A stretch of DNA of 64,000 nt from Beverwykella pulmonaria (Eukaryota; Ascomycota; Dothideomycetes; Pleosporales; Melanommataceae): assembly GCA_001599595.1 (NCBI GenBank), contig BCHH01000001.1:1391935-1455934 (forward strand). Reading direction: 5' to 3'. The notes beneath the pieces were generated by a model. It was not told where the DNA came from. It searched no databases and saw only the letters and a program-made list of their open reading frames with translations. Shown piece after piece: positions 10,229-21,362 of the stretch. Numbering within the stretch: position 1 is the stretch's first letter; every line of letters begins with the position of its first letter. A program made the position numbers and the translations under genes.

Positions 10229-11566
10229 CTACGCCGTGGCCCCCGTAAGTTGGATCGAATACGCTAGCCCCTTGTTCAAATCCGCCGGAATACTAAACGC
10301 ATCATATTGCACCAACCCAGGCGTATTCGCGACAACAAGACTGAGCTCCTCCCCACTCACCAACGTCACACTGCCACTCCCGTTTACCAAATCCACATAC
10401 CTCCCACTCCCACTCGCCCCCTTCGCCACCAGTGTCGCCGTATAATTCCCACTCGCCGTAACCACAACACTCACCGTTGCCGCCGTACTCTTCAGCGGAA
10501 TGATATTCGCGCCCATATACCTTGGCTGCCTCGCCGTCTTCGCAGTATACTTGCCGTTGCCATTAGTGTCCAGATTCGCATATGTCAATGTCTTCCTTTG
10601 TGCGTTGAACATGGCCTGTGCTTTCACATGTCCAATATCCACATACGCCATGCGCGCCCAGTATCTGCCGATGACTTTCTGGATCGTGACGCCGCTCAGC
10701 AAGCGTTCCAGTGAGTGCAGCGGCGTTTCATTACTGTTGATCTTGTACTTCCTGATCATGTCGAGAAGTACAGTCTTTCCGAGACCGGAATAGGAGTCCG
10801 GGTTATTCGTGATGAAGGCTAGGAACGGCCACGCCTGGTAATGGTTTGCGGAGCCAGACGTCCCGTCGACGATGACTTGGTATGAGTCACCAATCACCTT
10901 CTTAAGCTCGATGAGGCTGTCTCCCCCGCCTAGCCCTGCAGCTGATTTCGCTTTGTCGCAGAGCGGCGTCGCGATATACGAGTCCGCGATGAAATTTGCA
11001 ATGGTCTCCCACCAGGCGCCCGTCCTACACATTCCTTAGCTTTAAAAACTGAAAGAAGGAGCAGAGAGGCAAAAGTACCGCGTCTGGTCAATCCAATTCT
11101 TCTCCGAATAATGCATCGCATGTCCAAACTCATGCACGACGACGCCCGGCGTATCCGCATACTTGCCCACCACCTTCAAGTACGCCAGCCCCGCATTTGC
11201 ATCCGTCCACGTCTGCGCCGCGGCACCCGGAATCGCGCTTTCCTCTACTTTGTAAATGTTCATCTTATACCACGGGCCGTTGTCGCCCGTAGTTTTGTAT
11301 GATAGCCCCGGCGTCCGCCAGCCGAGTTCTTCGACGAAGCACTGGTGCGCGGCCTCCATGACTTTGAGCGAGGAGGCAGCGGTTGTGTCGTCGACCCCAT
11401 AAATGCGGAAGTGCGCGGAGTCTTTGTAGGTGCCGCTGCCGCCGCCGATAGAGGGGTTTGCTGTGTATTGGGCGGGTGGAGCGGCGGCAGCGGCGGCGGC
11501 AGGGAGCGCAGAGATGAAGTGAACATGGTGGGCGAAGAGGAAGAGGATGGCCGGAAGAGAGAGCAT
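10229..11566 (-). CDS. Secreted metallopeptidase-like protein (DUF6055 family)
   Basis: Exons 11566-11079 and 11024-10229 (54-bp intron) give 427 residues. The first ATG codon in frame gives MLSLPAILFLFAHHVHFISA, a good signal peptide, followed by an Ala/Pro linker. The centre has VVVHEFGHAMHYSEKNWID: an HExxH zinc-metallopeptidase motif with a further His close by. The second exon begins TGAWWETIANFIADSY, also typical of the fungal DUF6055 group. The C-terminal 110 residues are rich in Val, Ser, Thr and Gly and look like a beta-sandwich or carbohydrate-binding-like module. The protein is expected outside the cell. Peptidase activity is inferred from the motif only; members of this group have little experimental data. 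Both exons are intact. Confidence 0.8.
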
Positions 11567-12228
11567 CGTGGAGATTTGGGTGGGCTGAAACACTAAGAGG
11601 GTTATGTAGACGTGGGTCGTGTACTTATTGTTGCATTGCGGAGAAATTACATATCGAGATGTCTGGGGTACATATTTCTACATACACATTAATTAGAATG
11701 TGGGTGATGTTCTAGGATTGATAGAACGAAAGTACAACTGATTGGTTGGAAGAGGGTAATTGATATTGAAAGAGCTTGGATATAAACAAGACATCCGGGA
11801 TAAACTGCCAAATCTACCTGGTTCGGAGGTTGAATAAAGAAGACAGGGATAATATCCCGAAGAGGGCCGGTGGGAGTATTGTCGGTCAAACTTAGGAATG
11901 CAATGGCTATTAGAAGTCGCCGTACACGGTATGGGCTTGGAAGAAAAAACCATGCAAGATCATACACGCCATGTCTTGAAAAGAGTCAGACCAGATAGAA
12001 CTTGATCTTTCACTACTATTTTGATCGACGCGGGAGGAGAGATGCACGCACACAAGTAACCTGATTCCTTTGAAACTCTGCTCATTCATATGCCAGAGTG
12101 AGAGCACTCTGGATGCTGTTCATCCCATGCAAGGCCGTGCTCTTGCCAATGAAGATGTCTCTAAAAACGCCGCGCTAGAGGTAGATGTGTTCGAGCTGAA
12201 GGGAAAATGGGTATCAACCTCGCAAATT
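11567..12228. other. Intergenic, nothing recognised
   Basis: Holds the promoter of the DUF6055 gene (minus strand) and the 3' flank of the PP2C gene. Short ORFs on the minus strand (about 11690-11970) show no family similarity and lack conserved features. Confidence 0.5.
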
Positions 12229-14075
12229 CTACAATCTGGGCTTGACTTCCAGAACAGGAGCGCTCGCTTCCGTGTTGAGTGTGACATTTCCTGTAGCAGC
12301 TCCCTCTCCAAAGAAAATAACCTCTACTGTCAGATCATCACTATGTATTATTAGTTCACCGTACTTTGGGTTACGAGTTCCACGTACCGGTATCGCCTCG
12401 AATGCGGAGGAGGAAGAGTCAATAGAGCGGTGAGCTGATCTGTGTCTTTCCCACCTAGTGCATTTCTAACAAGGTGTGTAGCTGCGTTCTTATCCTCAAC
12501 CACAAATCGCTCATTCATCGACATGGTGGTGCCCCACTGTTTCTGGCGAACCGGCGCGCGTTGGCCAGTTCCATCTGAGTCGGCTCCGTTTTGTTCAATC
12601 GGCAAGCTCTGCTGTGAAGAAAACCAGCTCTTCAGCCACGAATTCGCCTGTGCGTTCTGTCCTTTCGCAGCCTTCTGATTCTCTAGCCATTGTCCAACCA
12701 GCCCAATGACTTCCTCATTGGTAAGCATCTCCCAGAGTCCATCAGTAGCCATAACTACAAAATCGCCCTTCTCCGGCTCTACTTTCGTTGTCGTGATGAC
12801 TGGTTCCGCCGTCACATAGGGAGGAGTTTTAAGTTGGCTATTCGGAGATCTGGTATAGAATTTTCTCATATCCGCATGCGTCTGCAGGGACCACTTATAG
12901 GCAGCGTCACCAAAAGCACGAGCTGGTTCAAGACTTCCGAGGATACGACCGTTCCTCACTACATTCGGTTCTCCAGGGTGCTCCTTGCGTAGTCTTTCAG
13001 CTTCACTCGGAGTTCCACCAGTTTGATCTTCAGACAAGGGCGTAGCCGTCCACTTTCCATTGGGTCCACGCCGGCCGAGAACTGCGCGCGAGTCGCCCGT
13101 GCACGCGACACGGAGGAGCTTCGACCGACTGTCGTAGAATGAGAGGAGCGCGCAAGAGCCGGACAGAGCAGTAGCTAGGAGCTCAGCAGCTACGTTCTTT
13201 GACTGGGCCTTGGTTACCCTCTTAACTGACTCGTGGACAATTTCGTCATCGAGGCGCAGGAAGCCGGTCTTAATGGCCTTTTCTATAGACTCGGGGGTGG
13301 GAAAGCGGACGGTGGGGTCTGCGAGTGCTGACTTGTACGTGGTGTTTAGCTCGCGTGCCACGAAGGAGATGAGTGTCTGGCGCAGCTTTGCCGACGTGAC
13401 CCAACCACTGTGTCCGTCAAAGACGCCCCAGAACATCCAGTCGCTAGCATTTGCGCCATTTTCTGTCGCGGCTATGTTGTGCGGGACTTCAATGATCTTC
13501 TCGGCATGGTCGTCCTCGATGGGGTCGTTGCTGGGGATCTGCACCACGTCGTAGCGCACCACGCCCTGGCCGCGCCCGACTATCCACGATTCCTCATTCT
13601 TACGCAGCTTCTGCGAGGCCTGCTCGGGAGTCAGCATCTCTAGCACCTTGCGGCCCCGGTCGTCTGTCTCCTTTGACACGGGCCCGTTGCCTGTGATGGT
13701 GCCCGTGAACAGCTGCTCGTGGTCGACCACAAGCGCCCGCCGCGTAATCTCCGTAGGGTCTGCGCTGCTGGCGGATGAACTCAGGCTGTTGCTCTGGTCT
13801 GCCGCCGACGAAGTGGAGGGCTGGGTGTCGCGGGCGGCGTAGAAGGCACCCGCGGCGACGGCGGCGGCGACCAATGCACCCTGGAAGACACGGACTTGCA
13901 TGGACGATGTGAGGACCGTAGCGGTTACTCGTCTAGTGGAGAGGGAGCGGTATCCTAGGCCATGGCTGCTATGGCTGCTATGGCTGCTGAGCGGGAGAGC
14001 AATGCGGCTCCGGGCGAACTTCCGCAGACACGGTCGACGGGTAGATCGGAAGGCTTGAACGGCTACCCGACGCAT
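12229..14075 (-). CDS. PTC5: Mitochondrial PP2C-type protein phosphatase (Ptc5-like)
   Basis: Exon 1 is 14075-12388 and exon 2 is 12340-12229; the intron between them (12387-12341, 47 bp, GTACGT to ATAG) continues the frame from RRYR into DDLTVEVIFFGEG, the last conserved PP2C strand. Total 599 residues. The N-terminus (MRRVAVQAFRSTRR) is Arg-rich without acidic residues, like a mitochondrial presequence, followed by a hydrophobic segment (ALVAAAVAAGAFYAA). PP2C metal-binding motifs are present: VFDGHSGW, then CTGDSRAVLG and MATDGLWE. The long insert layout matches fungal Ptc5, the phosphatase acting on pyruvate dehydrogenase in mitochondria. The assignment within the PP2C family is from layout, not alignment. 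It is divergent from RQC1. Confidence 0.87.
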
Positions 14076-14480
14076 TGACAACGGCCTGTAGGCACGCGAG
14101 GGGCGGGCTGGAGAGAGGGAGAGGAGAGCGCGGCGGAGGGCGGGGGCGGAGGTTGACAATGGTCGTTTGGAGTTGTGAGCCTTGGAAAACAACCACGCCC
14201 CGGGAGTGGTTTGCCATTGCGCGGGAGCTAATCCCCTTACGGTTAGTGAATCAATTCACCAAGCGCGGTGACAGACTGACCAGGCGCAAAGGCGGATTGT
14301 GTCTATCAACTTGTGCTTGCCTCAGCAGCCACTCTGATAGCAAAGTCCTACAGCCATAATCGCATGTTGGAGGCTTCACTGGAGGGCTGTTCGAGCGTCG
14401 CCTAGTCCACTTATTTTGCACCACAGCTACCGTGGGCATATTTCTACATTCGTTCGCCACAACTACAAGCTGACGCCACA
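14076..14480. promoter_or_regulatory. Shared divergent promoter region, PTC5-like and RQC1
   Basis: 405 bp separate the two start codons, which point away from each other, so this stretch must hold both promoters and both 5' leaders. No single motif stands out. The right part (14420-14480) is CA-rich and looks like an RQC1 leader. Confidence 0.55.
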
Positions 14481-16579
14481 ATGTCTTCGCGAGCACTGCG
14501 ACGCGCCCAAAAGGAGCTCGAGGAGCGAGAGCAGCAGAATTCACTGCGTCAGGAGGATGAGGAGGAACAGTCAGACGAAGATGTGGCGCCTGCCGCAAAA
14601 CCGCGGCCGAGCTTGTTTGCACTACTGGGCGACACTGGCGACGACAACGATGATGAAGAGGACGAAGAAGAGAATGTAGAGCCCAAGCCGGAGGTCGCCG
14701 CCACGCCCGTGACCAAGCCATCTCGAAAGAGCAAGAAGAAGAAAAAGAAAGGCAAATCCAAGACCGTCGACCTAGACACAGCTCCTGCATCGTCCAAGTC
14801 AAAATCCGGCCTCGACGAGATTGACCTCGCTCTTCATGCCTTGAATCTGACCTCGCAGGCTGAAGGAGCCCGCGATTCTGACCAGCTAACGTCCACAGTC
14901 AGTGAAGAACTGCAGCAGCTGTACTCGGTCCTTGCTGTGGACACTCAGCACCTGTATGCTACTAACGAGATGCGCAGGCTGTTTGGCCGTGCTGCTGCTC
15001 AGGGCGCGGCCAATGATCAACCTGCGAGAGCGAGGCGGCGAGGTCGCGGCCAAGGCCAGCAGCAGGGTGGTGTTCCGGGAAACCAGCACCTCACATCCAT
15101 AGTGCTTCGTCGGAATGTCTTCATTCAGGGGAAAGAGGAGTGGCCACGTGCAACTTTGGGAGGGCTGAGCATGGAGGTGGTTGAGAAGCGGAGTGATGGG
15201 TCAGTAGAGTACCGCTTCGTGCATAACGCGACCTACCAGTCCGTCCAGCGACATTTCGAGGGGTGCGTAGCAGCCATGGACCCAGAGCGAATGATTGAGC
15301 TCCTTCGTTTCAACCGTAAGTCGTACATTTTTGTCTCCTTAATAGAAGCTGCACAGTTGTAGCTACGGCAACCGAGATTGATGGTACTAACACACCCTAA
15401 GCATACCATATCTCCACTTTGCTGCAGGTCTCTGAGATTTCTAAACAGCAACGGGACAACGCTACCTCATTTGATCTGCTCGAGCGGACTCTGTTCTCTT
15501 TCGGCCGCGCAGTTCACTCCACATTCGCAAAAAACCTCTCTCAAGGAAAAGCACGCCTCGACTTTCGCCGTCCAGAGAACCGTGAATTCTGGCTTGCAGG
15601 ATGGCGATACATCCACACACTTGGCATTCGATCAACATGGCGTACAGCCTTTGAGTGGGCTAAACTACTACTCAGTATGTCTCCTGAGGACGATCCATAC
15701 TGCATCCGCCTGATGATCGATCAACTGGCATTACGAGGACGGGAACCTCAAAGCCTCATCGATTTGGTGGAGTCAGACCACTTACAGCGACTGTGGAAGA
15801 TTCCACCGAATATAGCAATGTCTATTGCTCTAGCGCACGACCGCTTGAAGAACCCGGCGAAGGCTAGGTCAGCACTGCGGTCAGCCATCAAACAGTATCC
15901 GTGGATCGCGGCTCGCCTTTGCAAGGAGCTAGAGATTTCCCCAATTCCCAAGTCTGTGTGGGGGAAAGAACCCAATGGAGACCACCAGGAATTGCTGTGT
16001 CAGCTCTACGTGCCGAGAGCTAAGGATCTGTGGAACACGCCCGAGGCGACCTCTCTTCTCGTCGAGGTGCTTTCCTCGTTCGAGCAAGAGCTGGACGCCG
16101 GTGAAAATCCACACTGGCTCGCCGACATGAATGAAGTTGATATCGCTCGTCACGTTATTCTCTCTGACGATATCTCGCTACTAAGGCTTCTCGATCAGAA
16201 ATTCAAAGCGAAATACACTTCCACGTCAGATCCACTTGCTCCCGAGAACAGCATTTCGTCATACAGCGTGTCCGCGAGGGATTTTCAAGAAACTGAAATC
16301 ATCAGTGAGCAGCAGCTCTTTGCAGAGCTCGAGCGCCTTCGAGTGTACTTTGCGAATATCGACCTCGGACGCCACCTAGCACTCAACGATGGTATGACTC
16401 CCGAGGATTTAAACCGTGTGCTCATAGATGCACAGACGACGTTTGATGAGTTTAGAACGAACACGGGGCGCGTCCAGGCTATTCGCACACGACTGCAGGA
16501 GTTTGGCGTGAGGGTTGTGTTTGATGGAGAAGGGGAAGGAGAGGGAACATCAGATTCAGAACCGGATGGTGATGAGTGA
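14481..16579 (+). CDS. RQC1: Ribosome quality control complex subunit (Rqc1/TCF25 family)
   Basis: Exons 14481-15315 and 15402-16579, intron 86 bp (GTAAGT to CCTAAG), 670 residues. The N-terminal 120 residues are charged: Arg/Glu-rich start (MSSRALRRAQKELEERE), an acidic run, then a Lys block (RKSKKKKKKGK). The body is the TCF25 domain: ATNEMRRLFG, RNVFIQGKEEWPRA, the junction LRFNPYHISTLLQVSEI, and REFWLAGWRYIHTLG. The C-terminus is a Glu/Gly-rich acidic tail. Rqc1 works with Ltn1, Rqc2 and Cdc48 on stalled 60S subunits to mark and extract nascent chains. The gene is complete and of usual length. Confidence 0.93.
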
Positions 16580-16877
16580 GGCAGCCAACACGAAGAGATG
16601 CTTAATGATTCAGCGTTTTAGGCTCCTATTGCTTTATAAAAAAAAAATTAAATCTCGTATGACAAAGGATTTTGCTTTGAACACCCCTTTGGAGGCCTTT
16701 TGAGGGTTGAAGACTCATCCCAGTCACGTGTCCCCACGCTAATGACGTCGGATGTGTTGTGCTAGTGCCTGCTTCTCCAGCTCCTTCAACTTCTCCTCAT
16801 CGAACCACATCGCACGTGCTGCTATCCTCCATCTTAACAATCTTCACGCAACCCTTTTTACTGCCAATCTCGAAGGC
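16580..16877 (+). promoter_or_regulatory. Upstream region of the RhoGAP gene with E-box and CRE-like sites
   Basis: Contains CACGTG at 16725-16730 and TGACGTC at 16743-16749, 13 bp apart, about 130 bp before the chosen start. These are classic bHLH/bZIP (CREB/ATF-type) cores; use here is inferred. An upstream ATG at 16752 is in frame and open, so a 42-residue longer product is possible, but MSGLAGVRAHL at 16878 looks like the natural start. Confidence 0.4.
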
Positions 16878-19330
16878 ATGAGCGGCCTCGCCGGCGTGCG
16901 TGCGCATCTGGCAAGCCGCCTTCGCAGCTCATCGGCTTCACAGTCGCTGAATGCGGCCGCGCCCCGCCCAGATGGCCCAGACTACTCAGTCGAGCTTGCA
17001 CGATGTGCCACCTCGATACTATTTCGCTCGCCTATTCCCTCCAAGGAGAATAGACCAATCTACATCCTCAATGCCGCTGCACTGCCAGACACGCGTGAGG
17101 TCGACTTCGACTCTCTGCTGCCCTACGTGCTCGCCAGACTACCGGAGGAAGACGACTTACTAAAGGGCTCTGAGTACGAAGTCGTCTTCTTTGCCGGCGA
17201 CTCGGATGGCTCCGCGACGAGCAAGAGGAATCGACCGGGTTGGGGGTGGTTTCTTCAAGCATACCATGTCTTGTCCCGGGCCATGCGCAAGCGACTTCAG
17301 AAGCTATATATTGTGCACGAGAAGGCGTGGGTCAGGATTCTCACCGAGATATTCTCAACCATCGTCAGCCCCAAATTCCGAAGAAAGATCATCCATGGTA
17401 TGCGTCGGCGCTGGGGAGCGGTGACAGCAGCTTGACAGCCACTGACATGGTTCCAGCATCGACTCTGAGCAATCTCGCCCTCCACATCCCTATCGAAGAC
17501 CTCCTCATCCCTCCTTCTACATATCTCCACGATCGACGCATCTCCGACGACATATTTGCCCCCTACGCAAGTGGGCGTCGTGCCTTCAATGCCCGCCAAC
17601 CGTTTCCGATTAGTAGCAAAGGCAAACCGCGCCTCCCACGGGTCCTCCGAGAAACAACCAGCTTCCTTCTCATGGAACAGAACGTTGTAGCAGAGGGGCT
17701 TTTCCGAGTCCCCCCACACGCCAAGCTGAAGGATGTGTTGAAGGAGGCATACGACCGAGGGCAGAAGTTCATCATTTGGAAGGATAATGGAGCCTATCTC
17801 CCGGTTCCTCCTTACCCCCACGCTGAGAACCAAGAAGAGGTCATCGCAGAAATCGATCAGAAAGATGCCTACTCCGTCTTCATGGCTGCTTCGTTGATCA
17901 AGGCCTGGTACGCCGATCTGCAGCAGCCCCTATTCCCTCCAGCTTCATATCGCGACTTAAAACGCTTGTATGGCAATCCTGATGAACTCCCCGATCTCGA
18001 GAGGTTGACCGACTTGATTTCTCCGTCTTCTGAGTGGTCATTCCTCCCAGCTATCTCCAGAGAGATCCTCGTACGACACCTACTTCCACTCTTGGATTCT
18101 GTTTCCGCTCGACGGGATCAAAACAGTATGAGCGCTGAGAACCTAGCCGTGTGTTTTGCACCAGCTCTGTTGTGTGGCCCAGACCAATTGGAGGATGCGA
18201 AAATGTCTTCGATAATACGACGGATCGTGACAGAGGCGGTCAAATATTGGTCGGAGGGACTACGCGAAGCTTGTGGAGTAGCTGCCGGTGCATTTGAGGC
18301 CGAGTTGCCCCTACCACCAGATGAGAGTGACTGGGAAGATCCCGTTGAAGGTAGGATGAAAGGGCGTCTAGCAGAAGCAGACCCAGACCCAATTGACGAA
18401 CACCAAATAACCGGAATCATTCTTCAGGACAACGAGGCCCCCAGACAGCCCCCCCCTTTACCTCCACGCTCTTCGAAGCCGCAAACGCAATTGGCATCGG
18501 GGCCATCTTCCAGTAACACGGTAACCAAGCGAAAGCCAGCACCCCCTTTGCAGGTACCTCCAAGATACTCCACCATTGTGACGGATAGCCCGAACTACGA
18601 TGTCGCAGAATCCCCTTCTAGTTACGCTGCAGTTACAGACGGATTTGCACCTTCTCGTCCTTCTCAATGGGATGCCCCGGATGAGAAGAAACTCGGTACG
18701 AACCACCTTGGCGATTCCCATACTCCTCAAATCTTTCTCCCAAAGAGGAAAGCCCTGACAGCAGAGCAGATTGACAATGCTGAACACGCTGTTGGACAAG
18801 TGCAAGTACGCAAACAGTCTGAGAGCAGGGTGGCAGTTCCTGGGCTGACAGATATTCGCGCCAAAGAGCCTGTCAGACGTAAGGCTGTTCCCTTGAGGGA
18901 CAGTTCCATGGATGACCATGGTTCCGCCTCTCCTGCGCATATCAAAGCCGATGCTATTTCTCCGTCAAGTGTTCCACCCTGTAATTCAGAATTCCGTCGT
19001 CCGAGTTGGTCTGCGTCAGCTAATAGAAGCCCCACTATCACGTCCCTTGCACGTCCTGTGTTCCAACCTGTCCATCCGGTTACCAACCGCCCTGCTTCCA
19101 AGTCCACTTCCCTCCCTGTACCAGGTCCAAAACCTCGAGCACCTTCCGCCGGCCTCCTTCATCGGATGCCGTCTTTCGAAACTTCACAGAATCCACCTCC
19201 CCTAGCTCGAACAATCACGCCTCGGAGACTGAACATGAAGAAAGCGTCTGTGGATGACCTGCGCAGGTTGTATGAAGAGAGGGTTGACACAGCAAGGGTA
19301 TTGGCTCAGTCGAGTTTGAAGCGCAAGTGA
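16878..19330 (+). CDS. RhoGAP-domain protein (Ecm25-like, CRAL-TRIO-like N-terminus)
   Basis: Exons 16878-17397 and 17457-19330, one 59-bp intron, 797 residues. Residues about 20-170 resemble a divergent CRAL-TRIO lipid-binding fold (RPIYILNAAALP, then FLQAYHVLSRAM). The RhoGAP domain follows: LLMEQNVVAEGLFRVPP carries the Arg finger (G-L-F-R), then EVIAEIDQKDAYSVFMAASLIKAW is split over the conserved helix, and MSAENLAVCFAPALL is the N-x-A-x-x-x-x-P signature. The C-terminal half is low-complexity with Pro-rich PPPLPPR SH3-ligand-like motifs and ends in a basic helix. Such proteins stimulate GTP hydrolysis by Rho/Cdc42-type GTPases in polarised growth and cell-wall organisation. Domain order matches yeast Ecm25, but orthology is not proved. 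Confidence 0.85.
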
Positions 19331-19614
19331 CCGATTTTGTTGGTATAGGCTGCACATTGGGGGGGCTGGATTCATTTCTAAGCGCACGTTTACTTGCGGA
19401 TGCCCCGCCGAGATGGGTAATTCACTATTATTGTAATGCTACTGTTAAAACACGCAAACGTGAATGCCCCGCACGTGCTCACGAGACGACGTAACCGGGC
19501 CGAGATCGGACACTCAGCCCTGCAGGTCGAACCATCAGCCCTAGCAAACAAATTTCCCCAGACAGATGACTCTTGACACCCTCACCACCAAACCCCTCAA
19601 CCACGACCACAAAT
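19331..19614 (+). promoter_or_regulatory. ARO2 upstream region with a Gcn4/Cpc1-like half site
   Basis: The 284-bp gap holds TGACTC at 19567-19572, 43 bp before the ATG. This is six of the seven bases of the general amino acid control element TGACTCA. Aromatic amino acid genes are known targets of Gcn4/CpcA, but this copy is imperfect and close to the start. Confidence 0.3.
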
Positions 19615-20961
19615 ATGGGCTCGACTTTTGGCAATCACTTCAAAGTGACCACGTACGTCTTCAACCCCATGCGCGCTCCTTTGTTCGATTGACTGACTCT
19701 ACGCTCAGCTACGGCGAATCGCATTGCCTGTCAGTGGGATGCATCGTCGACGGGTGCCCGGCAGGCATGGCCCTCACCGAGGCAGATATTCAGCCGCAGA
19801 TGACGCGACGCCGTCCAGGGCAGTCTGCCATCACTACCCCGCGCAATGAAAAGGACCGGGTGGAGATACAATCTGGCACAGAATTCGGCATCACGCTGGG
19901 AACACCCATTGGCTTGAAGGTCATGAATGAGAATCAGCGGAAGCAGGACTACGGCAATCAGACGATGGATCTGTACCCGCGGCCCAGCCACGCAGACTGG
20001 ACGTATTTGGAGAAATATGGCGTCAAGGCAAGCTCGGGCGGCGGCAGAAGCAGCGCAAGAGAGACAATAGGTGAGGCGCATCTTTATACGAATGTGGCAC
20101 AAGTTGGATCTAACACAGACACCAGGACGAGTGGCAGCCGGCGCCATTGCCGAGAAGTACCTTAGCCAGGCGTATGGCATCGAAATCGTAGCCTTCACAG
20201 CTTCAGTGGGCAACGAGTTCCTCTTCCCGCCCACACCCACACACCCGACCGCCGCCACGAACCCCGAATACCTCAAACTGATCGAGACAATTGACCGCAA
20301 GACCGTCGACACTTTCCTCCCTGTGCGGTGCCCCAACGAAGAGAGCAGCCAGCGTATGGAGAAGCTAATAGCAGGCTTCCGCGACCGCCAGGACAGCATC
20401 GGCGGCACAGTGACATGCGTGATACGGAATTGCCCGAGCGGACTGGGCGAGCCGTGCTTTGATAAACTAGAGGCGACCCTCGCGCATGCTATGCTTAGTA
20501 TTCCTGCCACTAAGGGGTTTGAGATTGGGTCAGGGTTCGGGGGCTGTCAGGTGCCGGGGTCAATACACAATGACGCCTTCATTAAAGCACCCACAGTGCC
20601 TCCGCGCGTGAATGGTGCTCAGCCTTCAGTCCCGCGCCCCCGCTTGACAACCAAGACAAACAACTCAGGAGGCATCCAAGGCGGCATTTCAAACGGCGCG
20701 CCGATCTTCTTCTCCGTAGCATTCAAGCCGCCGGCAACCATTGGACAGGCACAGAACACAACAACGTACGATGAGGAGGAGGGCGTGCTGGAGGCCAAGG
20801 GCAGACACGATCCGTGTGTCGTACCGCGGGCCGTACCTATTGTGGAGGCTATGGCGGCGCTGGTGATTATAGATGCGGTATTGGCACAGCATGCGAGGCA
20901 GTCGGCGAGGAGCCTGCTGCCGCCGCTCAAGGGCGTGGTGCCGGTTCATAAACTACAATAG
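19615..20961 (+). CDS. ARO2: Chorismate synthase
   Basis: Three exons (19615-19652, 19709-20070, 20126-20961), introns 56 and 55 bp, 411 residues. The short first exon, [13 protein letters not shown], continues after splicing as [15 protein letters not shown], the N-terminal chorismate synthase signature. Further hallmarks: RRRPGQS, then [24 protein letters not shown] across intron 2, and GIQGGISNG near the end. The enzyme makes chorismate from EPSP with reduced FMN, the last step of the shikimate pathway before the aromatic amino acids. Fungal forms are bifunctional with an intrinsic flavin reductase activity; that is family knowledge. Without the first splice the reading would start at a false upstream ATG (19566). 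Confidence 0.97.
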
Positions 20962-21362
20962 GAATGCATGCTGGCGTAACGATACGATGCTGTAGAAAGC
21001 GGGGTATGTGAGGCGCATCAAAATAATGCCATTGTGGACCGCCGAATGCAAGGTCAAATGCAATGTCAAAGCACACTTCGATGCCAAGCGTCTGGCAACA
21101 AGTACCTTTGTTGGTAATCATATATGTGCTTTCATGAATTAAAGAATACCCATCTTTCTATCCGCGAACATGCAATTGTCTCATTGCTATATTTGATTCT
21201 ATGGCAAGGCCTCGGCTGAGAGACGTTAGTCGTCGACAAAGCATTTCGTTCCGCGCCCGTGGCTCTTCTCCGCCACACCTCCGGGACTACTTCTCAACGA
21301 CGGCTCTTTCCCAGGCCTGTCGTCTTGCCACGACGACATCAGCAATGCGGTGAAGACTCATA
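20962..21362. other. Intergenic between ARO2 and the Zn2Cys6 regulator
   Basis: 401 bp; the left half is ARO2 3' flank and the right half the regulator's promoter and leader. No further gene was seen. Confidence 0.5.

Noticed and set aside
14251..14802. Minus-strand 183-codon ORF over the RQC1 start
   Set aside because: Shadow of the RQC1 Glu/Lys-rich N-terminus, with antisense codon composition.
19731..20510. Minus-strand 259-codon ORF inside ARO2
   Set aside because: It is antisense to conserved chorismate synthase exons and crosses intron 2 of that gene.
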